Source: Vanrija pseudolonga (Eukaryota; Basidiomycota; Tremellomycetes; Trichosporonales; Trichosporonaceae). Taken from it: a stretch of 64,000 nucleotides of DNA. Location of the stretch: NCBI RefSeq assembly GCF_020906515.1, contig NC_085849.1:1364001-1428000 (forward strand), in the 5' to 3' direction. Below the pieces are notes generated by a model. It had not been told where the DNA came from, searched no databases, and worked only from the letters and a program-made list of their open reading frames with translations. The position numbers were made by a program, and so were the translations under genes. Positions within the stretch are counted from its first letter, which is position 1. Each line of letters opens with the position of its first letter. Positions 35,945 to 48,511 of this stretch are shown in pieces.

Positions 35945-36508
35945 TGTTGCTGGGCAGCCAGTTGTGGGTGAGCCTGTTGTAACTGCTGGAGTTGCTGGGC
36001 GATTAGGGCCTGGGTGGCGTTCTGTTGTGGAGAGGCGTTACCCATACCACCCGTTCGGACGGCTTGCATGTTGCGTAACTGAAGTCAGCACTTATCAAGA
36101 CGTCAGACATACGATATCTAATTGGCGTTGGCTGTCATTGGCCTGGGGAACGAGTGGGTTGCCACCGAGCCCCTGGTTGACATTGACCTGATTGAGCTGG
36201 TTGCCTTGCTGTTGGGGCTGCTGCTGTTGACGAGCCTGCTGGTTCATCTGCTGACTAGCCTGGGACTGCAGTGTGTTGAAAGATGTGAGCCACCCTTGTG
36301 GGATCGAGTTTCCGCCAGCACCTCCGAGGTTGGCCGTCAACTGGCTCAGGTTGAAGCCTGATGCTGCCGACTGATTCTGCTGGGATTGGTCGCCCCCACC
36401 ACCCACACCAAGGTTCCCCACGTTGATGTTGCCGCCAGCATTGGGGAGTTGGTAGAGGAGCGAGGGGTCAAACCCAGTGTTCTGGAAGCCCTGTCCAAAG
36501 TTCGACAT
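31878..36508 (-). CDS. SWI1: SWI/SNF ARID subunit SWI1, glutamine-rich
   Basis: The DNA-binding ARID subunit of the SWI/SNF chromatin remodeler, 1469 residues. Exons are 36113-36508, 35719-36078, 35566-35666, 34588-35512, 33369-34551 and 31878-33322. The ARID domain (about residues 545-640) is split by an intron and reads WLRVLRGLHHN, YPMVDGKQVNLYKLF, YGGYRF and WALAAASVGF. Long Gln and Asn-Gln runs lie on both sides. A conserved C-terminal helical region is followed by a Lys/Pro-rich, disordered part. The intron before exon 5 has two possible acceptors 12 nt apart (ending at 34552 or 34540), adding or dropping FDTQ. The gene symbol is given from ARID plus architecture. Confidence 0.87.
34991..35071. 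repeat. 9-bp tandem repeat, nine copies, coding
   Basis: Nine perfect copies of TTCTGCTGG on the plus strand encode Asn-Gln-Gln repeats of SWI1 on the minus strand. A shorter array of the same unit lies near 34316-34376. Such an array can expand or contract by slippage. Confidence 0.95.
35905..35940. repeat. CTG/CAG trinucleotide run, 12 units, coding
   Basis: Twelve uninterrupted CTG units on the plus strand are CAG glutamine codons in the N-terminal part of SWI1. They are followed by CTG/TTG mixed units. Confidence 0.95.
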
Positions 36509-38849
36509 TGCCGCCGACGACGTCGCCGTTGGAGCTTTTGGCGGGTTGAGAGTAACGACTGGTCTCCCTTGGCAATGTGCTCAGGCAAGGTGGCAAGATT
36601 GGATGGGAGACGTGTGTTCGGACCTGGGTCGAGCGATGGTCGTAGGTGTATGAGTGCAAAGTGGAGTTGACCGTGATGCTTGATGCTAGATGAGGATGAT
36701 ACAGCTTCGAATGCAGAGACGGCAACTAGGTGGATGGTGACTGTTGCGCGGGCCAGTGGAGGACGTTGGTGTGTCCGCGAGTCAGGCAATGGGCGGTATA
36801 GGCTCGTTCAAGCTTGCGAGTTGGATCAAGCAGACGACCAGATGGTGCACAATGAGGATCGAGGGCGAGGGCGAGGGCGAGATGGGGAGGGGAGGGAGTG
36901 TGAGTCTTGTGGGGGGAATGTTGCTGTGGGTACGTTCGTGTGGACGAGCGTGAGAGTCGGGCCTCACGCGAGTGGAGATGCGGTGAAGACGAGGACGAGG
37001 GGGTTGGGGGGGAGACCAGATGGTGGTTGGAGCGCAAGGCGCGCCCGGTATAGGCCGACTGCCTACCGGGACCGCCGGCGACCTGTTCACCTGATGAGTC
37101 GGTAAGACAGGGAGGTCGCGGGGCGGGGGACCGAGCGCTGTTGGATGCTGGATACCACGAGGGGATGCTTGCCGAGCAGTGGTTGAAATGCTTGGCGTGA
37201 TCCCTACGCTATGCAGGTTGACGCTGGTCGTTTGAATGAAGACAAGTTGGGTGGGGGAAGACAAAAGATGATGTGCGGTGAGTGGTGGTGGTGGGTGGTG
37301 GTAGGTAGGTAGGTAGGTGCGATGTGGGGACGGGGGGAGGGGAGGGGAGGGAAGGGGGAGCAAGGGCAGCGGCGGCGGCGGCGGTGGTCAAGGGACGCAG
37401 CAGGCAGGGAGGGGGGGGGGGGGGGAGGCAGTTGGAGTTTAGTTTGGGTGGTATGTGAATGGGGAGGGGCGGGATGGGCACTGGCGTTTTTCGGTGTCGC
37501 GGCAAGGACAGCGGCGGCGGCGGCGGTAGCAGCAGCAGCTGGGGGTGGACGACGACAAGGCAGGCAATACAGTTGGGGCGGCGGCAGCTGGCTGGAGGGG
37601 TTGCTTGGCTGACAGACTTGTGCCGTGGTAGTAGCCAGCTGCGAGTTACTACGGGCACGAGCAGCACCAGTTGTTCAGTCGTTTGGCCTGACGCCGTTTC
37701 GATGGTGGTCGTCGACGCCTTTGGTTTCTGACCGACGACGACAATGCCACCTGGCCGACAGAACAGACAGGCTCACAGGGCAGACCGACAGACAAAGCCA
37801 TGCAAGGCCATGCAAGACCCAGTCAGCCAGATGGCAAGGCAGACAAGGGCGACAACGACTTTTGGCACACCAGCTGGCCCTGCATCGGTCCCTGCTTCCT
37901 GAACCCACACCCTGGATCCAAGTTGAATCCCAGCACTCTCCATCGCTGCTCTAAGCCTCCAGGTTGGGACAGAGATACACCACAGACGCCCCTCTCTGCC
38001 CCCCCCTTCTCCTCCTCCTCGTCCTCCTCCTCCCATGCTTGCTTCAGAGCATCCGTACGCAGACCGACCGTTGTCTAGTGACGACGTATCAACAACGATC
38101 AACGAGAGAGGGGAGGGAGACGAGGAGCATCCCTCCCCCCCAAGTGACTGGCTCTGCTGGTTTGCTGGGTCAGGACAGAAGGCCCTGAGCAAACTTCCCT
38201 GAATTCGTCCCTTGAACCCTTGACCGGTGTGCCCACCCACATGTCCCCTCACATGTCACCCCCCCGGTACCCCTCTCTCTCCCTACCCTTCTGTTCGCCA
38301 TTGCTCTTCTTGTGCCCTTCGTCGTCGATAAAAAATGCCACTGTCCCTATTGTCACAATGGAATGCTTGTCATTGTGCCGTTCCTATCAACCTTGATTAT
38401 TTGGGTGCATACCTCCTTAACCCCCTCCCTGTAAACGAGCAAACAACCGTCCTCCGAGCCAAATACAACTTAATCAGATCGGATCGTCAAAGGAACAATC
38501 CGTCGAAGACGACTAACCCCCCCTTGCGGCAAAGCAAGGGGGACAACAATGCAGATTGTGCCCACCCGCCTTGCAACATTCAAGACTCCGCTGGGGGCTT
38601 ATCTCTAGTCAGCCAAAAGCTCCGGCCAAAGCCCATTCAATATGCCACTCGGAAGTGCCACGGCCTATACACATCCACATACATTGGTATCTATCGCAAC
38701 AGGGGCCACTACAGGAATGGGCACCTGCCTGAGAGCGGTTGCTTTTCTATAACTGTAATCGGGATGAAGCAAGAAAGACAGGTGCTCCTTGGAGTCGGGG
38801 AAAGGATCTGCGAACGGCAGTTCACCTCCCTTCTCTTGACAATCGTCAT
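36509..38849. other. SWI1 upstream region and SCS7 3' flank, low complexity
   Basis: This is 2.3 kb without a supported gene. On the minus strand it is strongly pyrimidine-rich, which suggests a long SWI1 leader. It holds GTAG repeats near 37300-37318, GGC repeats near 37370-37390 and a G run near 37409-37426. The right part (from about 38340) is the 3' flank of SCS7 and includes a hairpin. Frames of up to 198 codons exist without domains. Confidence 0.5.
38519..38542. other. Perfect 9-bp inverted repeat (hairpin)
   Basis: CCCCCTTGC and GCAAGGGGG flank a 6-base loop, giving a stable stem-loop about 310 bases past the SCS7 stop. It may be a transcript-end structure; function unknown. Confidence 0.7.
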
Positions 38850-40176
38850 TTACACCAGCAGGGTGTTGAAGCACCAGTCCCAAAGCTTCGAGGTGACACC
38901 AAAGCCAAGCTCAAAGTCTGCGTATGGTTAGCGATGGGCTGGTACGACGAGGCAAAGTAGAGACTTACTCTTGTAGTGGTGAGCAAGGTGGTAGCGCTTC
39001 ATCTCAGTAAGGTACTGAGGAAGGCGGGTGTGGTGGAGGGCGTAGTGCATGCAGTCGTAGAGGATGTAGAAGGTGAAAGCACCGGCGATGATGCCGTTGG
39101 CGACCGCCTTGGGGAAGATGAGGTGCGCAAGACGGGTGAACGGGGTCTCGAGCACAAAGAAGAGGAGAGGGGGCATGACCAGGCGGAGACGGTCCATGGG
39201 CAGGTAGTGGTGGACACCGTGGAGGAGGAAGTGGAGCATCAAGGCCCAGTTGGCGTCGGGGAGGTAGTCGTCGATGTGGAAGAGGAAACGGTGGAGGCCG
39301 TACTCGAGGAGCGTCCAGATGAGGTTGCCGAGGAGGAAGCAAGGGATGGTCTTGGCGAACGCCGAAGACGCCACAGTGGGAAGACGGGGCAGCGGCCACT
39401 GCAGGATGTCGCCAGCGACAATCGACGAGTCGGTGAACTGGAGGAGCGAGAGGTAGAAGAGGAAGCCGGTAATGGGACCCCAGAACAGGGGAACCACAAA
39501 CCACTTGGTACGCGTGAAAGCCTCCAGGAAGTCATAGCCGAAGAGACGAGCCGACTCCTTCAGATGGCGCGGGTTGTGGACCTGCTCGAGGTAGTACTCC
39601 TTGGACCAAGGAGCACTCCACACCTGTGCCAACAGGGGCTTTGACAGGTCAAGGAACTTGTTCTTGTCAAAGTCGGCCTTGGTGTTGGTCTCGTCGGGGT
39701 GGAAGTTCTCATCAGGCACCCAGTCTGGGTCATCGTCAGCACCTTCAAACGCGGTGCGATTGTGGATTACGCAGGCATTGTACGTACCATCAGAGACTGT
39801 CGACTCCCCTTGCACAAGGACACCAATTTTGAAGTCCTCGAGCATCTCGAATGCCGAAGGCGAGTGCTCGTGCCAAAATTTGTCGGTCATGACATCCTCG
39901 AGGTCACGGCCAGCGTACTGGAGGAGGAAGGCCTCACCTCCTGGGTGGTCGTCGAGGAAGGGGGTGATGTCGTAGACATTGTTCTCACTGGTAACCCAGC
40001 AAGCCTTACGCGAGGCCCCTACTCAGGTGTCAGCACAGGTGAAGCTAGTCGGCTGCACAGACAGTTGCAACGGCCGCCGGCACGAGGGCTGCATTGTATA
40101 CCGGCGAGGCAGCCGCACCGTGTCTCAACTCACTCTTCTTGACGTCGGCCGGGGCAAAGATGCGCGGCTGGGACAT
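38850..40176 (-). CDS. SCS7: Sphingolipid fatty acid 2-hydroxylase
   Basis: An ER enzyme that 2-hydroxylates the very-long-chain acyl group of ceramides. Exons are 40134-40176, 38969-40018 and 38850-38917, for 386 residues (yeast Scs7 is 384). The N-terminal cytochrome b5 domain carries the heme motif HPGGEAFLL. The membrane hydroxylase domain has the histidine boxes HRFLFH, HFLLHGVHH, HYALHH and HLAHHYK between hydrophobic helices. The second histidine cluster is cut off from the C-terminal 22 residues by a 51-nt intron. Complete and confidently identified. Confidence 0.96.
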
Positions 40177-41796
40177 TGTCGTGCGAGTAAAGTGGTGGGT
40201 GGTGGTCGAAGGGGTCAAAGGGATGTGGGTGTGGAAGGAGTGAGAGTGACCCGACCGAGCTGACCGAGTGTGAATGCAAAGGTCGACGAGGCGGTGGCGA
40301 TGACGACGACGACGACAACGACAACGACAAAGACCGAGTGCGGTCTATGTAGAAGAAGTGATAAGGATGAGAGAAGGGGAGGATCGACGACTTGTCGGAA
40401 GTGATCGCAATGGCCAAGAGGAGCAAGGACGAACGCGGGGAGAGGCCGAGGAAGAGATTGACCGCCAGTACTACTTATGAAGCAAAAGAAGGTCGAACTG
40501 TCCAAAACATTCTAGTTGAGTAAAACGCGTGTGCTGCGAGGTCCCACGTAGTCTCCACCACCGGCGGTCTGTGCAGTTGGTGGCGGCGGGCGGCGGGCGG
40601 TGGCACAGGTGGCACGACTGACAGCGGGCCCACGCGCAGGGCGCTGCCGCATACACCCGCCCTCTGGCGGTATGCGCTCCAAGTAGTTTTGCATTGACCC
40701 CGGTACGACCGCGTGCCCATCCCCTCGATCCCTCGCGCCGCGCGCGCCGCACAACGGCGCCGTTACGTCTGCCCAGCCTCGGCCAACGCCTTGCCAGGGA
40801 CAAGAGATCCGCCGGGGAGACAAATAAGCTCGTATTTTTATTCCGTGTACTAGCTTATCAAGCCCAACGGACGGGTTTCACAGTGGTCTCTGCCCGCGCT
40901 CCCGGCGGCCACTCGCCGATTTGCGGACAATGACCATGCTACAAACCCATCAGCCGCCGACGACCGGCCACACTGAGGGTGAGCAAGCACAATGGTCGGT
41001 CACAAAGGTAACCAGGTTGTCTGCCGCCACGCCACGCCACCAATGCTATACCTGGTACGCCTTGTGCAATGATCCTCCTCTCCTTCCAGATCTCCTGAAC
41101 ATCCTCCGGCCAAAGGTGTCTCCGAGCGGAGGAGCGAGGAGGAGCTTGGGGGCGAACGGAGCAAGCCGCCAAGGCGGCGGCCGCGTCGCCTCGTTGCCAC
41201 ACGCGATCGGTGCCCAGCCGGAGAGGTCACCGTGTCCCCTGCCATTCGCCGTCACCGACCTGCCCTCTGAAGCATAAAACAAATGTGCTCCACTCTCGCA
41301 GGTAGCGAGGTTCCTCGGGGCTTCGTCACCGATCCAGCAGAGTTACAGCCCTTTGGCTCGGCAGCGCGAGGCAGTCGACCGTTGGCGCCAACGGTCGTTA
41401 CGCCAGAAACTTGCCCCGTACCAACGGCACTGAAGCCTCGCCGCTGGCCCAAAGGTCAAAGTCATCATTAGATCGATGTGGCGTCGCCCCCTGCGTGCTG
41501 CAGCATCCATCCATCCTTGGACCTCCGAAGGGATACTGAACCGCAGCAAGTGCTTGCGGCATGGGTGATCGGAGTGATATCAAGTCGTGTCCTCGTTTCG
41601 GCATCTCGCTTGCGGGCATTACTGGACGGGGCCCCACGCAATGACGGTCAGACGGGTGCCTGTCGGTTCACACCAAGAATCCGGCACTCACGGCGACGTT
41701 GTTGCATGTGGTGCACTGTGCGTGAATGTGTTGTCGTATCTCACACCTCACCTCAGCTTACGGACCCGTCGAGTGCCCAAGGCAGAGAGACGCACC
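40177..41796. other. Divergent intergenic region, no gene seen
   Basis: 1.6 kb separates the starts of SCS7 and the MFS transporter. Small frames only. A GAC-rich patch near 40300-40330 lies in the SCS7 leader. The start of the MFS gene could lie further upstream of 41797, because the frame is open to an upstream GTG/TTG. Confidence 0.5.
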
Positions 41797-43722
41797 ATGG
41801 TCTCAAGCGTTCGGTCATCCACAGACTCGGGGGTGACGCGGCGCGCCTCAGCAATTTCTCAGCGCCGCCCGAGCCCAGTCCCTCACCAAAGAGGACCTCC
41901 CGAAGGGCATGGGCGACAGGAACCCACCCCGCTGCCTGTTGCAGCGCTGACGGCCCTCTGCCTGTCGCGAGCTAGCGAGGCCTTCATGTTCGCCGTCATC
42001 TTTCGTGAGTCGTAGGCGCGTGCACCGGCTTAGCGCGCCAAGCCTACATCAACGAAATGATGCACGACTTCGGGGTGCCTCAGGAATCAGTCGGCCTCTG
42101 GTCAGCAGCAGCGGTGCGTGAGTTCGCATACAGCTGGGTCCTGACAAGCCCTAGGAATCTGCCCTCATGATTACCGAGGCGGTCACTGCTCCGATGTACG
42201 CGCCTCTGGCCGATCGATACGGCAGGCGCGCAGTGTTTGTTCCGCTCGTGGCTCTGTGGGCGGTCTTCGCCCTGGCTTTTGGGTTTGTGAGGAGTGCATT
42301 CTCTGCTGTTCTGCTACGAGCTTGCTGTAAGTGGTCTTCTTCGTCATGTTGCTAATGGGCTCAGTGGGGCTTCTGTACGTTTCTCACGACGCCGAATGCG
42401 CTGATGCAGTGCCGGCGTGGGTGTCATCTCTCGCACCATTATCGGCGAGCTGTGCGACAAGAGCAACCGTATTCAATGTAAGCGGGATTGCGAGAGGCTC
42501 TGCTGATACCGAGGCTTTGCTCTGTTCTCACCCTCGTTCACCATCGGAGTGACCGTTGCGTAGGTCAGATCTTCTGAACCACGCTGCTAACACTGCAAGC
42601 CCCATCATCGGCGGCTTCCTGTCACGACCAGTACCTAGGCTCCTGCCAGAATCCTTTACTCTCTTCGTTACGTACCCTTATCTTTTGCCCGCTATCGCTG
42701 CGAGTGCAACAGGAGTGGCAGCAGCATGGGCCTCCTCCGTTTCTCTCCCCGAGGTCGGTACTTTGTCCCTTGTCCCTTGTGCAATCGTTAACGTCACAGA
42801 CACTGCCTCCGTCCTTGAGGGAGGCTCGAAGCTCAGTCGCCTCGGCAAGTGAGGGACGGAAGTTGGGAGGACTGGAGACCTTGGTCAAAAACAGGTCTTT
42901 CCAGAATGTGCTCCTTGTGTACGGGCGTAGGTCATCACCTTCAATATGCGACCCAGACAGCTGACGGCTCCCCAGTCGCGAACATCATCATGTTCTCTTG
43001 GGAGGCTATCTACCCGCTGTTCGCGTTTACCGACAAGAACCTGGGCGGTCTCCAGCTTTCCGTGAGGCTATACTCTTCACCGGTGCTAACAACCGCTAGA
43101 CGCAGACCATCGGTCTTCTGCTCGCCTTGGGCGCGGCATTGTCCATCGTCCTGACCATCTTCTTGTTCCCCGTCCTGCACCGGGTTGTGCCAGAGAACGC
43201 ATACTTGACATTCTGTGCGTCAAGCGCTCACCTGGCTGCTGACGTTCACCAGGCCTTGTCCAGTATCCAATCGCTGTCCTGCTTTTCCCCGCAGCATGGG
43301 CCGCTAATAGGGATTACCCTGTTGCTGGTCGCCTGAGTGGAACGGCATGGGCGATTCTGTTCGTCCAACTAACTCTGCGTCGAGTCGGCGACTTTGCCCC
43401 GACCCTACTCGACACGATAGTCCTTGACACTATACCTGACAGCTCGCTGTTGGCTCTAGCAAACTCTCTGACATTCAGTACTGCGGCTATCACCCGCTCT
43501 GTTGGTGTCTTTGTGGTATCGTCATTCTTCTCCATCTCCACAACTGCCAAGTCGCCTTACTCGTTAAAGCGACAGCTGGTTTGGATCGTCTTTGTGGCCT
43601 TGTGTTTGCCATCGCTTTGGTTTGCACGCCGTGTCGTCGTCGGAGCCAAGCCCCAGGTTAATGATGAGGAGCAGCATGAGTTGCTTGGAGTTGACGAGTC
43701 GGCGATTGACGACGACAACTAG
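41797..43722 (+). CDS. MFS transporter (ZIFL1/YCR023C-like)
   Basis: A major facilitator of the proton-antiporter kind, probably vacuolar or plasma membrane. Exons are 41797-42004, 42043-42113, 42155-42326, 42365-42374, 42410-42477, 42514-42559, 42600-42753, 42800-42926, 42976-43061, 43100-43214 and 43253-43722, for 508 residues. One exon is only 10 nt. FPYINEMM, the MFS motif A variant LADRYGRR, the motif RTIIGELCDKSNR and APIIGGFL all match fungal ZIFL1-type carriers. The protein ends in an acidic cytoplasmic tail. The natural substrate is not known. LIG4 starts only 153 bases downstream. Confidence 0.88.
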
Positions 43723-43875
43723 ATGGTTGGAAACGATACTTAGTAGATAACGAGTCACGTGATGCACATGATGACATCAACCGCAGTCAGCGGGATGCTT
43801 GCAGGCTTCCGCGCCCCGAGCTGCACAAACATCCACTTTGCCATCTCCTTCCTCTCTTCATCCCTCCCTCCCATC

Positions 43876-46800
43876 ATGCCCTCGTCAGCAAGGTATTATC
43901 GAGGGCATCAACAGCAAAACCGATACGCGCAAGGTTCAGCAAAGCAGGAAGACGAGCCATCATCTTCTCAGCTGCCGCCGCCCACTCAATTAGCACCCCC
44001 TTCTGCCATCGATCGACCACCAGGATGTATAAACCGCTACCCTTCCCCGCAATTCGCTCTGCTCTGTGCCCTAATGGACAGGCTGCGCAATGAAAATGCT
44101 ACAAAGCGGCGAGAGTCTCTCGAGAGGTTCATGCATCAATGGCGAGTCAAGGTCGGCAATGACTTCTATCCCCTCATTCGTTTGTTGCTGCCAGACGTGG
44201 GTGTCCCTTCCCGTTTGTGGAGAGCAGAGCTGAACAGAGTCAGCGGGACCGCGAGCGACCAGTATACAATCTCAAAGAGGCATTAATGGCGCGATGCTAC
44301 ATCGAGGTGCTCGGCCTCGACAAACACAGTGAGGCGGCCCAGAGGCTGATCAAGTGGAAGCAGCCAGTGGAAGGACAGGTGAGTTCCGGCCCACCGTATC
44401 ATGCTAACATGCTCGTAGCGAGAAGGATTCTCGGGTGACTTTGCGCGGGTCTGCTACCAGGAGATTCAGGCTCGCTCAGTTGTTGAAGAGGGGAAACTCA
44501 GCATCGACGACGTCAATGACCTGCTCGATGAGCTGGCCAAGGGTCGAATGAAGCAGTGAGCCTTTCAGCGCTGGCCCTGGACTGAGATTTGCACCAGACA
44601 CGAATACGTGCCGATTCTTCGTCGGATCAATGAGCAGTGCACACCAACCCAGCAAGAATGGATCATCCGCATCATTCTGAAGGGTGAGTGGTCGCTTTGT
44701 TGGAACACCTGCTGATCTTAGATCTCCGGATATCTTTCAAAGAGAAAGGTGTTCTTGGCGCGTTTCACCCAGACGCCATGGCCCTCTTCAACGTGTGCTC
44801 TGACCTCAAGCGCGTGTGCTGGACCCTCTACGAACCGGAGATCCGACTGGAGAAGAACGTGAGGTGCTGCACCGACTGGATCTAACCACTGCAGCAAACG
44901 AGCATCGAATTGTTCCGGTGCTTCTTGCCTCAACTCTGCCATCGTTCACCCTCTTCGTCACTAGACGCTTCAGCCAAACTCGTTGGCGCTCCTGCAAAGG
45001 AGTTCATCATGGAGGAGAAGCTGGATGGGGAACGAATTCAGCTCCACATGCGCGGAAATGGGGCAGAGTGGTTTTACTGCTCACGCAAAGCGAAAGATTA
45101 CAGTGAGGAATGGGCTGCTGGTACGATCTCACCACATAGCCTACCTCTACGGAGCCCATGTGGGAGAGGGGAGCCTCACGCAACACATCTCAGGGGCCTT
45201 CCAAGATGGTGTTAGAAAGTGAGTAGACCAGGCAATGCTTCCTAACTCGTCCAGTATCATTCTTGACGGAGAGATGATGGTGTGGGACCCCGTTTTGGAC
45301 AAGTACCTCGCATTCGGAAGCCTCAAGACGGCTGCTCTTGGTATGAGGGAACCTCGGCAGCTGCTGACGTTTCCAGACGCTGTCGCCGATGAAACAACGC
45401 CTCGGCCATGCTGTAGGTGTGTGGATTCAACGTAGCTGACAATTGTGTACAGTCAAAATCTTTGACATTCTCTATCTGAATGACAAGTGCCTTACCGGTT
45501 TCCGGCTTTCTGAACGCAAGCGCCTTCTCAAGTCTGGCAGGGTATTCAAAGGCCTCGACAACTTCCGCGGTCGTCTGGAGTTTGTGGATGAGCGGGTGGG
45601 GCAGAACGGGAAGGACATCCGCGCCATGCTGGAAAGCGTTCTTGAATCCAAGTAGGTCCTCTTCTTTGGAACCATATCCGTCTGACCCACTCCCAGGGGC
45701 GAAGGAATCGTGGTGAAGCGAATAGATAGCACCTATCAAACCAACTCTCGCGGAGCCGACTGGGTCAAGGTGAAGCCTGAGTATGCGGACCAGATGGGCG
45801 AGGTGAGTGCTCAATTACCGAGCGATGTCTAACGGCGTAGAATCTTGATCTCATGGTGCTAGGTTCGTCATGGTTGCGGACAACCACTAACAGACGTAGG
45901 CGGCTGGTGGGGACAAGGTGGCCGAACAGGCAAGATATCCAGCCTTCTTTGCGGGTTGCGCGTTCCACAGGACGACGAAGGAACAGGCGATACGCCAGCG
46001 TAAGTGTGCGCTTTGGCGTCTCTGACCACAGCAGATTCGTTACGTTTGCCAAGGTTGGCTCTGGAATGAGTTATGAGGACTACGACTGGATCAAGTTTGT
46101 GCATCTCTTCGACCCGTGACTCACACTGTCCAGGAATCACCACAAGGATGACTGGCGCCCATTTGAACGCAACAACCCACTCCCGTGGCTCACATTGGGG
46201 GCAGTTGGGATTGACGATAAGCGTGGGTTAGCTAGACGGTGTTTGGAGCATGTCGCTAACTGATGGGGTAGCTGATGTCTACATCAATCCAGAGAAGTGA
46301 GGCATGAAAGCGTGCCTACTACTAACGAACCAGATCATTCGTCATCGAAGTCAAGGCCTCGGAGATCACTTTGGCCGGTACGTGTCAGCTCCCATGAGTG
46401 ACCGTCGCTGATCAACAGCTGGCAATTATGGTGCGGGCTACACTCTTAGGTTCCCTCGGTGCCGCTTCATTCATTGGGACCGAAGTAGCCGCGAACATCC
46501 GAGCAGCGACGAGCATCGCGATCGTGACATGTGGAACTGCGTAAGCTCAGCTGAATACATTTCAATCAGTCGACTCACAACTTCCAGCTCAGCCTCGATG
46601 AATTCACAGCCCTGCTGAATGGACCACAGAAGCGCTACGTTGACGACGAGGCAGGCTCGTGAGTGAGAGATCGATGGCGTGTTCCTAACCGAGCAGGACG
46701 AGGAAAAAGCGGAAAACCACCACGAGCCGCAAGGTTGAACTCTTCGAGAGTTTCCGTGGCCAGAAGATTGTGGACACTGCGGAGAGCCATATCTTCAGTG

Positions 46801-48229
46801 GTATCACCTTTTGTTCGTTCTGAGAGCACATAGACGCTAACGATTGAAAGATATCCCAAAGGATTCTGCAGATCACACCAAGCAAGAACTTGAAGCCATT
46901 GTCTGTAAACATGGGGGCGACTTCACTCAGGCGCAACTGGCAGATAACTCGGCAAGGGTGATTTCGAGCGACGATAAGAGTCAGTCACATTGTCCTGCCA
47001 GCTGCTGATAACTCAGGCCCCCGAGTGAAAGCGCAAATCCGGAAGGGAAACAGCATCGTGAAGCCTCAGTGGATCTTCGAGTCCATCAAACGGAAGAAGC
47101 CACTGCCCCTCATTAAAGAGTATGTTTGCTCACAGCACCTCCGGCTCTCTAACGGCCACCCTTAGTTTGCTCGTATTTGCATCGGAAGTGGACAAGGATA
47201 CTCGTTACTACAACAAGAGCTTGGAAGAGCTGGACGAGACAACGTTGATTCGCGACCGTACAGGGCTGATCCTGCCAAACGATCAGCTTTCAGGCAACGC
47301 GAACGCACTCGCTTCGGATGGCTCCCAACTCTCTGATACGGTAGCAGGATCAGAGCTTGACCCCGTTTCCAATCCGACGCCGTCTGCTGCGAACACCGAG
47401 CTGGAGCTAGACTGGGGACTCGGTGCCTCTCAGACGACTGCACAGCTTCACGGTGACGGCCACCTTGACTCTGATAGTGAAGACGAAACCGAGGACGATA
47501 GTGGCAACCAAGAATCAGCCGACGAAGGTGATGACGGCGATGCCTCACCGTCGCCGCCGCGGACCGACTCTGCGACTCTTCCAAGCACAGACAAGGCTCT
47601 CTTCCCCCTTCTTGAACCAGGCAAACCGCCACCTGATGTGGGTCGTCAGAGAAAATGACATGTTGACATATTGCAGTATCAGCCGATGGGGGAAACACTC
47701 CAGGTAGACACGTATGACGACGATCTGGTAGGTCTCCCACCCAAGCGTCATGCTGAACCTGATTAGATCTTCTCGCACCTGGTCTTTTATCTGGACACTG
47801 CGGATAATGCCGCAGCGAATGGGTTGACCTCGTCCACGCCGAATCCTGCCTCCGTCGAGCGGTGAGTCGTGACCGTGTCATAAGCTAAGACATCGACGCA
47901 GACTACTACACGCTGAGCGTCTACTGAAGGAGAATGGCGGCCGCATTACTGGCGACGTACTTGACCCCAAACTCACCCACATTGTCATGGATGACGATGA
48001 TTCTGGGCGCTATGTGGAACTCGTCCGCAAGACTTCTCGGTAGGTGGACAGACCCGGAGACCTTGAATCATACTGACTCGTTTTCCCAGTCCCAAGCATA
48101 AGCACATCGTCCTCCCATCTTGGGTTACCGAGAGTGTGGATGAGGAGACACTGATGAATGAAGACGGTGAGCAGGCCAAGTGGAGAGAGGCGAGGAGCTA
48201 ACACAGCTGCAGGACACAAGCCAAGTTGA
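43876..48229 (+). CDS. LIG4: DNA ligase IV
   Basis: The ATP-dependent ligase of non-homologous end joining. There are 28 exons with 27 introns, from 43876-44196 to 48207-48229, and the lengths sum to 1087 residues. An N-terminal DNA-binding domain is followed by FRCFLPQL and the adenylation motif EEKLDGER with nucleophile Lys316. Then come ILDGEMM (motif III), FKIFDILYLND, GEGIVVKR (IV), WVKVKPEY (V) and LVLGGWWGQGGRTG in the OB-fold. Two BRCT domains close the protein, separated by an acidic linker (exon 23, 47166-47637) where the XRCC4/Lif1 site is expected. Very small exons are 45841-45862 (22 nt), 46272-46296 (25 nt) and the last, 23 nt. All consensus motifs are intact. Confidence 0.95.
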
Positions 48230-48511
48230 GGCCATCAGGCCATATTCTGCATTGTGCGATTGACAGGGTTGCATTGGATTCTGTGATGTATGGGTGCAGG
48301 TATCGGATAGACAACACGGCGAATAGTGGCAAAGTCATGAGGGAGTCGTCACGGCAGAGATGTGCCGGAAGTTGTATGAGATGGTGGGAGTATACTGTTG
48401 CTACAACGAGATCAGACCTAGGGCCAGCTTAGGGCTATATGAACAAGGAGGGGGCAGGCGACACAGTCATGGAACAAAAGAGGAGCGCGGGGCGGGAATT
48501 GTCCATTGGCT

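Noticed and set aside
36782-37363. Pro/His-rich minus-strand frame
   Set aside because: The text follows simple pyrimidine repeats in the SWI1 leader and does not look like protein.
38335-38931. 198-codon plus-strand frame
   Set aside because: It overlaps the 3' end and 3' flank of SCS7 and has no family features.
47162-47881. 239-codon frame antisense to LIG4
   Set aside because: LIG4 exons 23-25 on the plus strand carry conserved BRCT sequence, so this frame is incidental.
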